DNA of 36,625 nucleotides, taken from positions 1-36,625 of the forward strand of contig MZGQ01000012.1 of NCBI GenBank assembly GCA_002085115.1, given 5' to 3'. Source of the stretch: Desulfococcus sp. 4484_241. GTDB lineage: Bacteria; Desulfobacterota; Desulfobacteria; Desulfobacterales; Desulfosudaceae. The translations under genes and the position numbers were made by a program. Of this stretch, positions 7,806-16,193 are shown one piece after another. How positions within the stretch are numbered: the stretch's first letter is position 1; each line of letters opens with the position of its first letter. The notes under the pieces were generated by a model. That model saw nothing but the letters and a program-made list of their open reading frames with translations, was not told the origin of the DNA and did not search any database.

Positions 7806-7961
7806 CAGCGCAGCTTTAAAAAAGGCATGCACAAACCAACCTGGCATGTCTGGCACCCGGGATAGCCGGGAAAGGCTATTTATGGATGGTCACTAACCTG
7901 GCGTGTTTTATTGCAAATCAGTAAACATCAAAAATTTCATGGGCACCAGCTGTAAAATTCC

Positions 7962-7989
7962 TTGACAATCGCACAACGTTCCCTAAAAT
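7962..7989 (+). promoter_or_regulatory. Promoter of tRNA-Phe
   Basis: TTGACA (7962-7967), 16-nt spacer, TAAAAT (7984-7989), with the tRNA starting 14 nt downstream. A good sigma-70 match. Confidence 0.7.
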
Positions 7990-8002
7990 ACTTCTACTTC
8001 GG

Positions 8003-8078
8003 GCCGAGGTAGCTCAGACGGTAGAGCAGGGGACTGAAAATCCCTGTGTCGGTGGTTCGATTCCGCCCCTCGGCACCA
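8003..8078 (+). tRNA. tRNA-Phe (anticodon GAA)
   Basis: 76 nt with encoded CCA. Acceptor stem GCCGAGG/CCTCGGC; D-arm AGCTCAGACGGTAGAGC; anticodon stem GGGGA/TCCCT (closing pair G-T) with loop CTGAAAA, anticodon GAA; T-arm GGTTCGATTCC. Nearly identical to the usual bacterial tRNA-Phe. Confidence 0.97.
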
Positions 8079-8114
8079 TAAAGCATTAAACCATGGAGAC
8101 GAGGCACACCTTTC

Positions 8115-8138
8115 AGAAAGCCCGTTTCTAATTTTTTT
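8115..8138 (+). terminator. Possible weak terminator after tRNA-Phe
   Basis: AGAAA (8115-8119) pairs with TTTCT (8125-8129) and an eight-T run follows within a few bases. The stem is short and AT-rich, so confidence is low. Confidence 0.3.
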
Positions 8139-8370
8139 TCATTTTTCCTCGCAAGCCCCCTGTATTTGCTTTTCCTTCGCCTCTGTTCAACAAGGAATTA
8201 ACGCCAGGATTTGGAAGATCAAACGCATGGAAATAAATGGGACAATTTCACACTGGATACCAGGCTGAGGAACGAAATAACGGACAAAGTGATACGGGCG
8301 CATTCCGGGCCGACGGGGTCATCCGGTCAAAAAGTACCAGGATGAATAGTGATCGCGGCCAACATGCCAA

Positions 8371-8870
8371 TCACGGTACGGTCCATTCGCCCTCCATTGA
8401 TGCCACCCTGATCATCATCCTGCCGGGCATACGGTAATCGGAACTGCTGTCCGCCCAGTAACGAATAGTGAACATGCCCCGGACAGGGTCATAGGTCCTC
8501 CTGCTGTGAAAAACCGCATCCCTTGCCTTCAATGGCCACGGAAAATCGAATATGCAGTAAAAAGGCCTTCATAGGGGGAAAGATCTTCCAACAGCTTAAA
8601 AACCCGGCAATGGGGGAAGCATCTGCTTGCGGCATCCCTGTCCATCAAAAGGGCTATAACCTGCATGGGAGCACACTCGAATACAGATTCCGCCTTGAAT
8701 TCCTTGATTGGTCGGCCGGTTATGCTCCGCTCGTAAACGGTTATGCCGTTTTTTTCAACAACTTTTTCCCATCTGCTGTTTTCCACAGAGCAATTGGCCG
8801 TTGCAAACCGGGCTGCGAGCAGAATAAAACCTGCCACTGCCAAAAACAAAACAGATCTTTTTACTACCAA
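8371..8870 (-). pseudogene. START-domain lipid-binding protein, frameshifted and truncated
   Basis: The first 100 or so residues (from TTG at 8870) show a signal peptide-like segment VLFLAVAGFILLAA, then NCSVENSRWEKVVEKNGITVYERSITG and IKEFKAESVFECAP, typical of bacterial START/Bet v 1-like secreted proteins. The frame shifts at a T5 run (plus-strand 8559-8563). After the shift the family sequence resumes as FYCIFDFPWPLKARDAVF and YDPVRGMFTIRYWADSSS, reaching MEGEWTVP before TGA at 8371-8373. The family normally continues about 40-60 residues further, and nothing convincing was found downstream. It therefore carries one frameshift and a lost C-terminus. A sequencing error could explain the frameshift but not the missing end. 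Confidence 0.75.
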
Positions 8871-9082
8871 CCCCCCCCTTATTTAGAGAAAAAATGCAGT
8901 CTGCCTCAATACTACATGGGACATATTTTTGCCATAAAACCATTTTGTGTCCAATCAAAAACAAGCTGTTTGCTTGCCACCAGGCATCAATTGTCCTTTT
9001 TCCCTTTACATACGGCCTTTATAGGGTTATTACCATCAACGATATAAAAGATGCAACTCATTTATACGGTTTTAAGGGAAAA

Positions 9083-10132
9083 ATGACTGTCCTAACCAGC
9101 CTTTCAATGCTTGCCGTTGCTTTATACCTTCTGGCGTTGATAACGAACAGTTTCTTTGTCGAATGTCTTGACACATTTTCCAACAAGCTAAAACTGTCGC
9201 CGAGTGTCGCAGGCGCCACCCTCATGGCTGCCGGGTCCTCAATGCCTGAACTTGCGATTGCAATGGCCGCCCTGTTTACACATGGCGGCAGGCACAGCGA
9301 TGTTGGAATCGGAACAATAGTCGGCTCCGCGGTTTTCAACATCCTGGTTATAACCGGAGCATGTGCTGTAATAAAAACAGCATATATCACACTTGCGGCC
9401 ATTGTAAGAGATATCCTGTTTTACCTGGTGTCCATAGGCATAATGTTTTACACGTTTATAGACGGAAGAGTTGAACTTGCGGAATCGGCCGCCCTGCTTG
9501 CGGCCTACATCGTTTACATATTTGTACTGCGCGCTTTTCCGGGCGACAAACCAAAGCTGCAGGTCAAGGCAGACCCACCTGATGAGAAGCAGGGGACACT
9601 CTTTGTCCCGGCAAGGCTCAACCGAATCATGACACACATTATCGCTCCGATAATGGGAGATACCCGCAAGAACTATATTCGGGTCTTTCTCATCTCGATA
9701 GCTGCAATAATGTTCATCGGCAAGATACTTGTGGATAACGCGGTCATACTGGCCAATGCCATAGGCATTCCTCCTGTCATAATAGGTCTTACGATTCTTG
9801 CGGCCAGCACATCCGCGCCAGATCTTTTTTCATCCATGGCCGCGGTAAAGAGGGGGCAGGGAGACATGGCTGTTGCCAATGCTGTCGGCTCAAACATATT
9901 TGACATCCTGGTAGGCCTGGGGCTCCCCTGGCTGATATCTCTGCTTGTTACAAAAAAAACGGCCATCACTGTGAAATCAGAAAGCCTCATTGAATCTGTG
10001 CTAATTCTTGTAGGGACAGTAGTCCTGCTTTTCATCTTTCTTGCAAAAAACAGGAAGCTTGGCAGAAAAGCCGGAATCTTTCTGCTGCTAATCTACGCAG
10101 GATACATTGCCTGGATAATAGCCACACGGTAA
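9083..10132 (+). CDS. CaCA-family cation exchanger (Na+/Ca2+ or K+-dependent type)
   Basis: 349 aa, about ten hydrophobic helices in two halves. The two inverted alpha-repeats are clear: GATLMAAGSSMPELAIA with GTIVGSAVFNILVITG, and GLTILAASTSAPDLFSS with NAVGSNIFDILVGLGLPW. The first repeat keeps the acidic ion ligand (GSSMPEL); the second has Asp (TSAPDL), as in many bacterial and NCKX-like members. A central loop (about 155-185, GDKPKLQVKADPPDEKQG) joins the halves. The start at 9083 is taken from AAGGG just upstream; a 63-residue in-frame extension upstream has no family resemblance. Expected to sit in the inner membrane exporting Ca2+ in exchange for Na+; ion choice is inferred. Confidence 0.9.
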   Translation: MTVLTSLSMLAVALYLLALITNSFFVECLDTFSNKLKLSPSVAGATLMAAGSSMPELAIAMAALFTHGGRHSDVGIGTIVGSAVFNILVITGACAVIKTAYITLAAIVRDILFYLVSIGIMFYTFIDGRVELAESAALLAAYIVYIFVLRAFPGDKPKLQVKADPPDEKQGTLFVPARLNRIMTHIIAPIMGDTRKNYIRVFLISIAAIMFIGKILVDNAVILANAIGIPPVIIGLTILAASTSAPDLFSSMAAVKRGQGDMAVANAVGSNIFDILVGLGLPWLISLLVTKKTAITVKSESLIESVLILVGTVVLLFIFLAKNRKLGRKAGIFLLLIYAGYIAWIIATR

Positions 10133-10145
10133 GGTTAAAGAAGAA

Positions 10146-10181
10146 TGAGGGCCGGTGCAAGGGAGGATACACCGGCCCTCA
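10146..10181. terminator. Hairpin between convergent genes, terminator-like
   Basis: TGAGGGCCGGTG (10146-10157) pairs perfectly with CACCGGCCCTCA (10170-10181). It sits between the exchanger and the convergent crotonase. The plus strand lacks a T-run after it, but the minus strand continues into a T-rich stretch, so it may mainly serve the crotonase transcript. Confidence 0.55.
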
Positions 10182-10207
10182 ATATATCAAAAAAAGGGGG
10201 GGGATTA

Positions 10208-10978
10208 TTACTCACCTTTGAAAACAGGGTCGCGCTTTTCAAAAAACGCGGTAAACCCTTCTATGGCATCCTTGGAACCTGATACCAGCTTCGTTCCTTC
10301 CAGCTCTGCCTTTAATCCCTCGTCAAAGGTGAAATCAACACCGGTAGCCACAGCCTTCAGCACGCTGGCAACGGCAAGTGGCGGACGGTTGGTTAGTTTC
10401 CCGGCCATTGCCCTGGCCTCATCCATAAGCTTATCCGGCGGGCAGACCTTGCCAACCAGACCTGCCTCAAGCGCTTCATTTGCCGTCAACCTTTTGCTAA
10501 ACAGTATAAGTTCAAGCGCCTTTGTTCTTCCAAGAAGGGCTGTCATTCTCTGGGTTCCGCCCCAGCCTGGAATAATGCCCAGATTAAGCTCGGTAAGTCC
10601 TATCTTGGCTTTTGGCGCATCGGACATGAGCCTGAAATGGCAGGCAAGAGCCAGTTCGCATCCACCGCCAAAGGCAAAACCGTTTATGGCTGCAATTACG
10701 GGCTTGGTGTAACGGAAAATTTTTGTCCACACACGCTGTCCCTCTTCGCCTGCCTTGGCCGCGTTGCCGGCATCACTCACGTCAAATCCTGCAGAAAAAG
10801 CCTTCTCACCACTACCGGTCAGGATTATAACCCTGACATCCTTGCTCTCTGCAAGCTCGTCAAAAGCCTTTTCCATCTCCACAATGGTGGCATAATTAAC
10901 AGAGTTTACCGGGGGCCTGTTGATTGTAACTGTAGCCACGTAATTATCAACCTCAACTACCAGGTTTTCATAGGACAT
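10208..10978 (-). CDS. Enoyl-CoA hydratase/isomerase (crotonase) with both catalytic Glu
   Basis: 256 aa. Crotonase fold with the oxyanion-hole segments AFSAGFDVSD and NGFAFGGGCELALAC. The two acid/base glutamates of enoyl-CoA hydratase are present at E108 (GGGCELAL) and E130 (LTELNLGIIPGWGGTQR), so syn-hydration of 2-enoyl-CoA is likely. The ATG at 10978 is preferred because GGAGG precedes it by 8 nt; a 10-residue longer reading has no such site. The gene follows the acyl-CoA dehydrogenase on the same strand with a 92-nt gap, consistent with successive beta-oxidation steps. Confidence 0.9.
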   Translation of the reverse strand: MSYENLVVEVDNYVATVTINRPPVNSVNYATIVEMEKAFDELAESKDVRVIILTGSGEKAFSAGFDVSDAGNAAKAGEEGQRVWTKIFRYTKPVIAAINGFAFGGGCELALACHFRLMSDAPKAKIGLTELNLGIIPGWGGTQRMTALLGRTKALELILFSKRLTANEALEAGLVGKVCPPDKLMDEARAMAGKLTNRPPLAVASVLKAVATGVDFTFDEGLKAELEGTKLVSGSKDAIEGFTAFFEKRDPVFKGE

Positions 10979-11070
10979 CTTATCATCCTCCTTGTGAAAA
11001 GTTAGCAAACAGAATATGTCAGCACAAAAGATCCACCGTCATGCCTGAACATTATATACGGATTAAAAGC

Positions 11071-12876
11071 CTATCCGCCGAACGACTCCTCAGCGATCTC
11101 TACCGCGGCGCCGTTCGCAGCCAGTATCGAGTTAATCTTGCCAATGGTAAGAGGCAGGAACATGTTTACAAAAAACTCCAGCGACTTTATCTGCCCCCTG
11201 TAAAAAGCCTCATCCTTAGTTTTCCCGCCAAGCTTTGACGCCGCCACAACAGCCCGCCACAGCAACATCCACGCCATTACAACATCACCGGTGACCTCCA
11301 TGAGCGGGTATGCATAGGCAAATGCGAGTTCAACATTCTCCATAGCTGTTTTGCCGATGTGCTGACCTGCGGCTCCCAGCTTGTTGACAACCTGCTCCAC
11401 CTTTTCTGCCATTCCCGGCAGCCCTTCAACAGACTTGGCCTCGGCAACGGTCTTCATGATCTCGCCAAACAGGTCGGTTACCAGTTTTCCCCCCTTCATT
11501 GTCATCTTCCTGCCCATCAGATCCATCGCCTGGATGCCGTTGGTCCCCTCGTATATCATGGTAATGCGGCAGTCCCGAAGGTACTGTTCAACCGGGTACT
11601 CCCTTGTATAGCCGTATCCGCCGTAAACCTGGACCCCGTGGCTGCACACCTCAAAAGCCCTGTCGCTGCCATAGCCTTTTGCAATCGGTGTCAGAATATC
11701 AACAAGGCCGGCGTACTTCTCTCGTTCCTCCTCGGTTTCCGCAAGGGTTGCCATATCCTGGCAGTACCCGACATAGTAGTGCAGACTTCTCAAACCTTCG
11801 ACAAAAACCTTCATGGTCATCAGCTGCCGGCGCACATCAGGGTGGCGAATTATCGGCACGCTGGGAACTGTCGCGTCCTTGCCGGCCGTAAGAGGCCTTC
11901 CCTGGATACGCTCCCTGGCATAGTTAAGGGCTGACATGTATGAAGCCGTGGCGCAGCCAAAGGCCTGCATCCCAACCAGAAGACGCGCCTCGTTCATCAT
12001 GACAAACATGGCGCGCATTCCCTTGTTCTCCTCTCCCAGGAGGGTCCCGATGCAGTTTCCCTTGCCTCCGAGAGTCATGGAGCAGGTGGCACTTGCGTGT
12101 ATACCCATTTTTTCCTCTATCCCGGTACACACTACATCGTTAAACTCTCCAAGGCTTCCGTCCGGGTTGACGCGATACTTCGGAACGAGGAAAAGCGATA
12201 TTCCCTTTGTCCCGGGAGGCGCCCCCTCGATCCTGGCAAGTACGGGATGAATAATGTTCTCGGTAAGGTCATGTTCGCCACCGGAGATAAATATCTTTGA
12301 GCCGGATATCGAGTAGGTTCCATCCGGATTCTTCACGGCAGTGGTGGTAAGTGCCCCCACATCGGACCCTGCCTCAGGCTCGGTAAGGAGCATGGTACCC
12401 GACCACTCGCCGGAATAAAGTTTTTCCAGGTACAGATCTTTCTGCTCCTGTGTGCCGAAAACCTCAACCAGCCGGCCGGCGCCATGTGTAAGCCCCGCGT
12501 AAAGCATGAAAGGATAGTTGGCACCGAGGAAATAATCGTTAGCCGCCCGCGCCACGACCTGGGGCATACCCTGCCCTCCATACTCGGGATCTTCTGTCAT
12601 GGCGGTCCACTCACCCTCTCTTAAAAGCTCATATGCCCTGTGGAAAGATTCGGGCACCTTTACCTTTCCGCTCTCAAACTTTACGCCTATCTCATCCCCT
12701 TCGCTGTTGATCGGCATAAACTCCTTGATGGCCAAGTTCCGGGCCTCGGTTACAATCATGTCGATTGTCTTTTTGTTGAACTCAGCGAACTTGTCATGTT
12801 TGCTGAGATCCGCAGCCTTCAACTGTTCGTGAAGGACAAAATCAACATCCCTTCTGTCTGCTATTGCCTGTGCCAT
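11071..12876 (-). CDS. Acyl-CoA dehydrogenase, long (~600 aa) DmdC-like type
   Basis: 601 aa. Order of parts: an N-terminal extension typical of this subfamily (1-70), the ACAD N-terminal helical domain, the FAD-binding middle domain with MLLTEPEAGSDVGAL and SGSKIFISGGEHD, the C-terminal helical domain with QVYGGYGYTREYPVEQ and catalytic base E443 in IYEGTN, then an extra C-terminal domain (about 465-601). The subfamily includes 3-methylmercaptopropionyl-CoA dehydrogenase and many broad acyl-CoA dehydrogenases of Desulfobacterota; the substrate cannot be fixed here. A ribosome site AAGGAG is present. It is flanked by a TetR gene upstream and a crotonase downstream. It is closely related along its length to the enzyme at 25520-27337. 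Confidence 0.93.
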   Translation of the reverse strand: MAQAIADRRDVDFVLHEQLKAADLSKHDKFAEFNKKTIDMIVTEARNLAIKEFMPINSEGDEIGVKFESGKVKVPESFHRAYELLREGEWTAMTEDPEYGGQGMPQVVARAANDYFLGANYPFMLYAGLTHGAGRLVEVFGTQEQKDLYLEKLYSGEWSGTMLLTEPEAGSDVGALTTTAVKNPDGTYSISGSKIFISGGEHDLTENIIHPVLARIEGAPPGTKGISLFLVPKYRVNPDGSLGEFNDVVCTGIEEKMGIHASATCSMTLGGKGNCIGTLLGEENKGMRAMFVMMNEARLLVGMQAFGCATASYMSALNYARERIQGRPLTAGKDATVPSVPIIRHPDVRRQLMTMKVFVEGLRSLHYYVGYCQDMATLAETEEEREKYAGLVDILTPIAKGYGSDRAFEVCSHGVQVYGGYGYTREYPVEQYLRDCRITMIYEGTNGIQAMDLMGRKMTMKGGKLVTDLFGEIMKTVAEAKSVEGLPGMAEKVEQVVNKLGAAGQHIGKTAMENVELAFAYAYPLMEVTGDVVMAWMLLWRAVVAASKLGGKTKDEAFYRGQIKSLEFFVNMFLPLTIGKINSILAANGAAVEIAEESFGG

Positions 12877-12996
12877 AATGAATCACTCCTTACTGTATTG
12901 TTGAAATAGACATTTTCACCGCTTGGCATCAATACATCTTACCCGTATCGATTCATACACGATATAATCCCGTTTGACAATACATCCTTGCCCTTC

Positions 12997-13593
12997 TCAA
13001 ACACCGATACCGTTTATGAAAAAGTCAGCCAGAGCGTCAGCATGTTTTTCAAGGACATGCTTTTTGCTTGCATGAAGCCATGTATTTATAACCTCGTCAA
13101 CCGCTCCAAGTATAGCCCTCTTTACCAATCCTGTATCCAGGTCACTGCGGAAGGTTCCCTCTTTTTGCCCCAGCTCAAGGATTTCCCCCACAAGATCAAA
13201 ATACATTGTTGCAAGATCTTTTATATATACTTCAAAATACCTTATCTGCCGAGCCTCGGCCTGGAACACAACGGCCATGTTCCTGTCGTTCTGGAACTCC
13301 CTGAGATGCGCCCTGATAAGATTCCCGAGTTTGCCCCGCGCGTCATGCGCCTTGTCAACCTCTTTGCGGAAAGTGCCAAACACCTGCCTTGTCTTGTAGT
13401 TGAAAAAATGGAGTAAAATATCGTTTTTGTTCTTGAAATACAGATAGATCGTACCGTCAGCAACACCGGCTTTCCTGGCTATCCTTGATATGGTCGAGTT
13501 AAAGAACCCCTCCTCGGCAAAAACACTTATGGCCGCTTCAAGTATGCGGTGATATTTCTCAGGATTAACAGCCCTTTGTGCAGGATCTTTCAT
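12997..13593 (-). CDS. TetR-family regulator of fatty acid degradation (FadR-like)
   Basis: 198 aa. The N-terminal TetR helix-turn-helix is clear (ILEAAISVFAEEGFFNSTIS, then IARKAGVADGTIYLYFKNK). The C-terminal domain resembles the YsiA/FadR-type ligand domain that binds long-chain acyl-CoA (VFQAEARQIRYFEVYIKDL). It lies directly upstream of an acyl-CoA dehydrogenase on the same strand. A TGAATGAA-N2-TTCATTCA site ends 15 nt before its start codon, suggesting autorepression, and a matching site sits in front of the second acyl-CoA dehydrogenase at 27337. In this family acyl-CoA releases the repressor, which is the expected mechanism. Confidence 0.88.
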   Translation of the reverse strand: MKDPAQRAVNPEKYHRILEAAISVFAEEGFFNSTISRIARKAGVADGTIYLYFKNKNDILLHFFNYKTRQVFGTFRKEVDKAHDARGKLGNLIRAHLREFQNDRNMAVVFQAEARQIRYFEVYIKDLATMYFDLVGEILELGQKEGTFRSDLDTGLVKRAILGAVDEVINTWLHASKKHVLEKHADALADFFINGIGV

Positions 13594-13607
13594 ATTTGGC
13601 CTCTAAA

Positions 13608-13625
13608 TGAATGAACATTCATTCA
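13608..13625. promoter_or_regulatory. TetR operator (site 1)
   Basis: TGAATGAACATTCATTCA: 8-bp inverted arms around CA, just upstream of the TetR start codon and directly adjoining the predicted -10 box. The arms are identical to those of the site at 27387-27404. Confidence 0.75.
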
Positions 13626-13652
13626 CTACCACCACCCGTAAGTTTCTGTCAA
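13623..13652 (-). promoter_or_regulatory. Probable promoter of the TetR gene
   Basis: On the minus strand TTGACA (13652-13647) and TAGTGA (13628-13623) are separated by 18 nt. The -10 box overlaps the edge of the operator, a layout suited to repression. Confidence 0.45.
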
Positions 13653-13699
13653 GGACAGAATAGGAGAAAAAGATAAAATCTCTGGCAAGTTATCACGTT

Positions 13700-14713
13700 T
13701 CAGTCGCCGGGATGGGGACCGCTGCTCCGGTCAATCCGTTCGCCGATACCGAGAATCTCCTCCATGGCCCTGCTTTCGGCAAGCCTGGCCAAAAGCTGTG
13801 CATGATCCGCAAGGTGCTCTGTTTTTGAAAACTTCAACTCCAAAGAAAAGACAGAGCCCTCGAAATTTTCCGGCGGGGTCAGTCTTGCATGACTGCCAAG
13901 CCCGAGCTCTTTTTCAAGCATACTGTAACGCTCATGTGCAGACGAAATAACCGGGAAACGCCTGATTTTCAGCCAGGCCAACACCCGGGCGGTCTTAAGC
14001 CCCCTGTCAAACCCTTCATTCTCCAGTATCTCAACTATGCCCGGTTCCTTGCAAAGCAGACGGGATATCGAAATATTCTCCCTTGCCGCTATTTCCCTTG
14101 ACAGTGTCAATATTTCACGCTGCTTGTTTGCCCCCGGCCTTAATGCCTGAAATATTTCCGCTATGGCAACGGCATCATCTCTGGCCAGCCGGGCAAGCTC
14201 GACCCCTACCGTCAGCCCTATCCATCCACCGGCAATACCGTCCAGGGCCTTTTTGGGCAGGCCATATATACATTGGAGTTTTTTCATGACAGATGGATTT
14301 AACGGCAATCCAAGACGCGAAAGCATATCACAGACGGCTCCCGGATCTTTCAAAAGAGAGTAAAGTTTAGACACTGCGGTTGCCTGTTCCACCGGGTTGA
14401 GAACCCTGTTTGCAATGTTATCGGCTATAGCCAGCCTGAAACAGTCGATAATATCCGTATCCTCCGGGATGACACGGCATAGAACCCAATGGGCGCCAAG
14501 CTGTTTTACAGCGGTCAACCTGCGGAAACCGGCTACCACCTGGAGTTTACCACCATCCGTTCTCCGTAAAGCCGGAGGGGACAAAAGCCCCACCTCTGAT
14601 ATGGAAGTCTCAAGTGCTCCCATATCCTTGTCAACGTCAGTTGTGATGCGGAACTGATCATTGTCATCGATATCAGAAAAAGGCACAGTTGCAAAAGAAG
14701 AGCTAATCTGCAT
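13700..14713 (-). CDS. Orphan ParB/Srx-domain protein
   Basis: 337 aa. Residues about 8-100 form a ParB-like N-terminal domain: VPFSDIDDNDQFR, then LETSISEVGLLSPP and the box II-like VVAGFRRLTAVKQLG. In true ParB this pocket binds CTP, with GERR as the core; here it reads GFRR. The middle (about 105-200) is helical with an HTH-like region (NPVEQATAVSKLYSLL). No parA gene and no parS-like palindrome was seen nearby, so it is probably not the chromosomal partition protein; a regulatory or nucleoid role is possible. GGGAG lies 8 nt before the ATG. It sits between purC and the TetR gene on the same strand, with gaps of 180 and 106 nt. Confidence 0.78.
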   Translation of the reverse strand: MQISSSFATVPFSDIDDNDQFRITTDVDKDMGALETSISEVGLLSPPALRRTDGGKLQVVAGFRRLTAVKQLGAHWVLCRVIPEDTDIIDCFRLAIADNIANRVLNPVEQATAVSKLYSLLKDPGAVCDMLSRLGLPLNPSVMKKLQCIYGLPKKALDGIAGGWIGLTVGVELARLARDDAVAIAEIFQALRPGANKQREILTLSREIAARENISISRLLCKEPGIVEILENEGFDRGLKTARVLAWLKIRRFPVISSAHERYSMLEKELGLGSHARLTPPENFEGSVFSLELKFSKTEHLADHAQLLARLAESRAMEEILGIGERIDRSSGPHPGD

Positions 14714-14893
14714 GGCGATATCTCCCGGTTATATTGTGGTTCGGTTGGGAACGGCCAAAAGATACAAAAAAAGCGGTGCCACACCTGGGGGAAAACAGCC
14801 AATCCTGGATTTTCTTTGTTCAGGTTTTATTTTGGGATACAAGGCTGCCTGCAATCCTGCAAAGACCGGCCTTGGCATCATACACGCCCTTGG

Positions 14894-15775
14894 TTACCCC
14901 ACAAGAAGCCTTAAAGCCTCTGCATATTTCTTACGGGTGTTTTCTATGACCTCCACGGGCAGTGAAGGGGCGGGCGGGGTTTTATCCCAGTCAAGAGACA
15001 ACAGGTAATCCCTCAGATACTGTTTGTCAAAACTCTCCTGGGGACCTCCGGGAAGGTATTGCTCTTTGGGCCAGAACCGTGATGAGTCGGGGGTAAGCAC
15101 TTCGTCGATAAGTATCATCTCACCATCTATAATACCGAACTCGAACTTTGTGTCGGCGATAATTATCCCCTTGCCTTCCGCTATTTCGACTCCCCGCCTG
15201 TAAATCTCAAGGCTCAGCTCTCTTGCCTTCTCTGCTGTCTCTCTGCCTGTTATCGAAGCGGCTTCTTCAAAGGAGATGTTTATATCATGCTCTCCTGCTT
15301 CAGCCTTTGTGGCAGGGGTGAAAATAGGTTCAGGCAACCTGTCCGATTCCTGCAATCCCTCGGGAAGGGAGATGCCGCAAACGGTCCTGTCCTCCTTGTA
15401 CGATTTCCACCCGGAACCGGACAGATACCCTCTTACAACACACTCGATTTCAAGGGGCCGGGCTTTTTTAACCAGCATGCTTCTTTTTGACAGTATCTCT
15501 CTATACGGCCTGCACTCCGGAGGATAATCATCCACGTCTGCCGATAAAACATGGTTTTCGACAATATCCTTCATCTGTTCGAACCAAAAAAGAGAGATCC
15601 TGGTCAATATCTCCCCCTTGCCTGGAATCGGATCAGGCATAACCACGTCAAAAGCCGATATACGGTCAGTAGCGACTATCAGTAACTTATCGCCAAGATC
15701 ATAAACGTCGCGTACCTTGCCCCGTTTCAGCAGATTAAGCCCCTCAAATTGAGTCTGGTAAACCGTTTCCGGCAT
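14894..15775 (-). CDS. purC: SAICAR synthase (phosphoribosylaminoimidazole-succinocarboxamide synthase)
   Basis: 293 aa, the usual length of the longer bacterial form. It carries [13 protein letters not shown] (ATP site), [20 protein letters not shown], the substrate-binding [16 protein letters not shown], and ADTKFEFG near the metal site. It joins CAIR with aspartate using ATP in purine synthesis. It is the last clear member of a minus-strand run behind PilZ (48-nt gap). Other pur genes are absent, so it is probably carried along by local transcription. Confidence 0.96.
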   Translation of the reverse strand: MPETVYQTQFEGLNLLKRGKVRDVYDLGDKLLIVATDRISAFDVVMPDPIPGKGEILTRISLFWFEQMKDIVENHVLSADVDDYPPECRPYREILSKRSMLVKKARPLEIECVVRGYLSGSGWKSYKEDRTVCGISLPEGLQESDRLPEPIFTPATKAEAGEHDINISFEEAASITGRETAEKARELSLEIYRRGVEIAEGKGIIIADTKFEFGIIDGEMILIDEVLTPDSSRFWPKEQYLPGGPQESFDKQYLRDYLLSLDWDKTPPAPSLPVEVIENTRKKYAEALRLLVG

Positions 15776-15823
15776 TATCGTGCCCTTTCAACAAATTCGG
15801 TTGTTACTTACAGAGAAACAGAG

Positions 15824-16171
15824 TCACTGATACTTCTTTGAAAACGCTTCGACATACTGTTTTATTACGCTCCGGGCATGCTCATCCGGTTCGATAAACT
15901 CAATACCGGTCCGCATCCTGCCGTTATCACCCTTTTGGCTGTAGACTATTTTGCCTTTGACCTCGGTAACGACATCCTCAAATCCTATGGCAAGCGATAC
16001 AATGCAGTCCTGCTCAAGCGGAACATGTGTTTCAAGAAGAATCCCGCCTTCGCTGACATTGAGAGTCCTGCCCATCCCCTGAGAAACCATCTCGTTTTTG
16101 CTGTTTATGCATGAATAGGATAACAGGTTCAGGGACTCGATTCTGTCATACCTTCGCTTCTGTACTGTCAT
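15824..16171 (-). CDS. Single-domain PilZ protein (c-di-GMP receptor)
   Basis: 115 aa, one PilZ domain. Both c-di-GMP binding motifs are present: the arginine motif RRYDR (6-10) and NVSEGG (38-43, the D/NxSxxG motif). Binding of c-di-GMP is therefore expected. It lies 22 nt downstream of the DUF4388/cNMP gene and in the same direction as the MglA gene, suggesting an effector for a motility or polarity machine. The C-terminus ends in a short helix (SVIKQYVEAFSKK). Confidence 0.88.
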   Translation of the reverse strand: MTVQKRRYDRIESLNLLSYSCINSKNEMVSQGMGRTLNVSEGGILLETHVPLEQDCIVSLAIGFEDVVTEVKGKIVYSQKGDNGRMRTGIEFIEPDEHARSVIKQYVEAFSKKYQ

Positions 16172-16193
16172 AACTTTAACCTGCCATAATATA

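Noticed and set aside
8894-9082. N-terminal extension of the cation exchanger
   Set aside because: 63 residues in frame without family similarity; the ATG at 9083 has a ribosome site and starts at the expected first helix.
11359-11934. Plus-strand 191-aa frame opposite the first acyl-CoA dehydrogenase
   Set aside because: Antisense shadow; it parallels the same kind of frame opposite the paralogue.
13700-14713. Chromosomal partition locus (ParAB-parS)
   Set aside because: No parA, no parS-like palindrome and none of the usual neighbours (gidA/gidB/dnaA); the box II is GFRR, not GERR.
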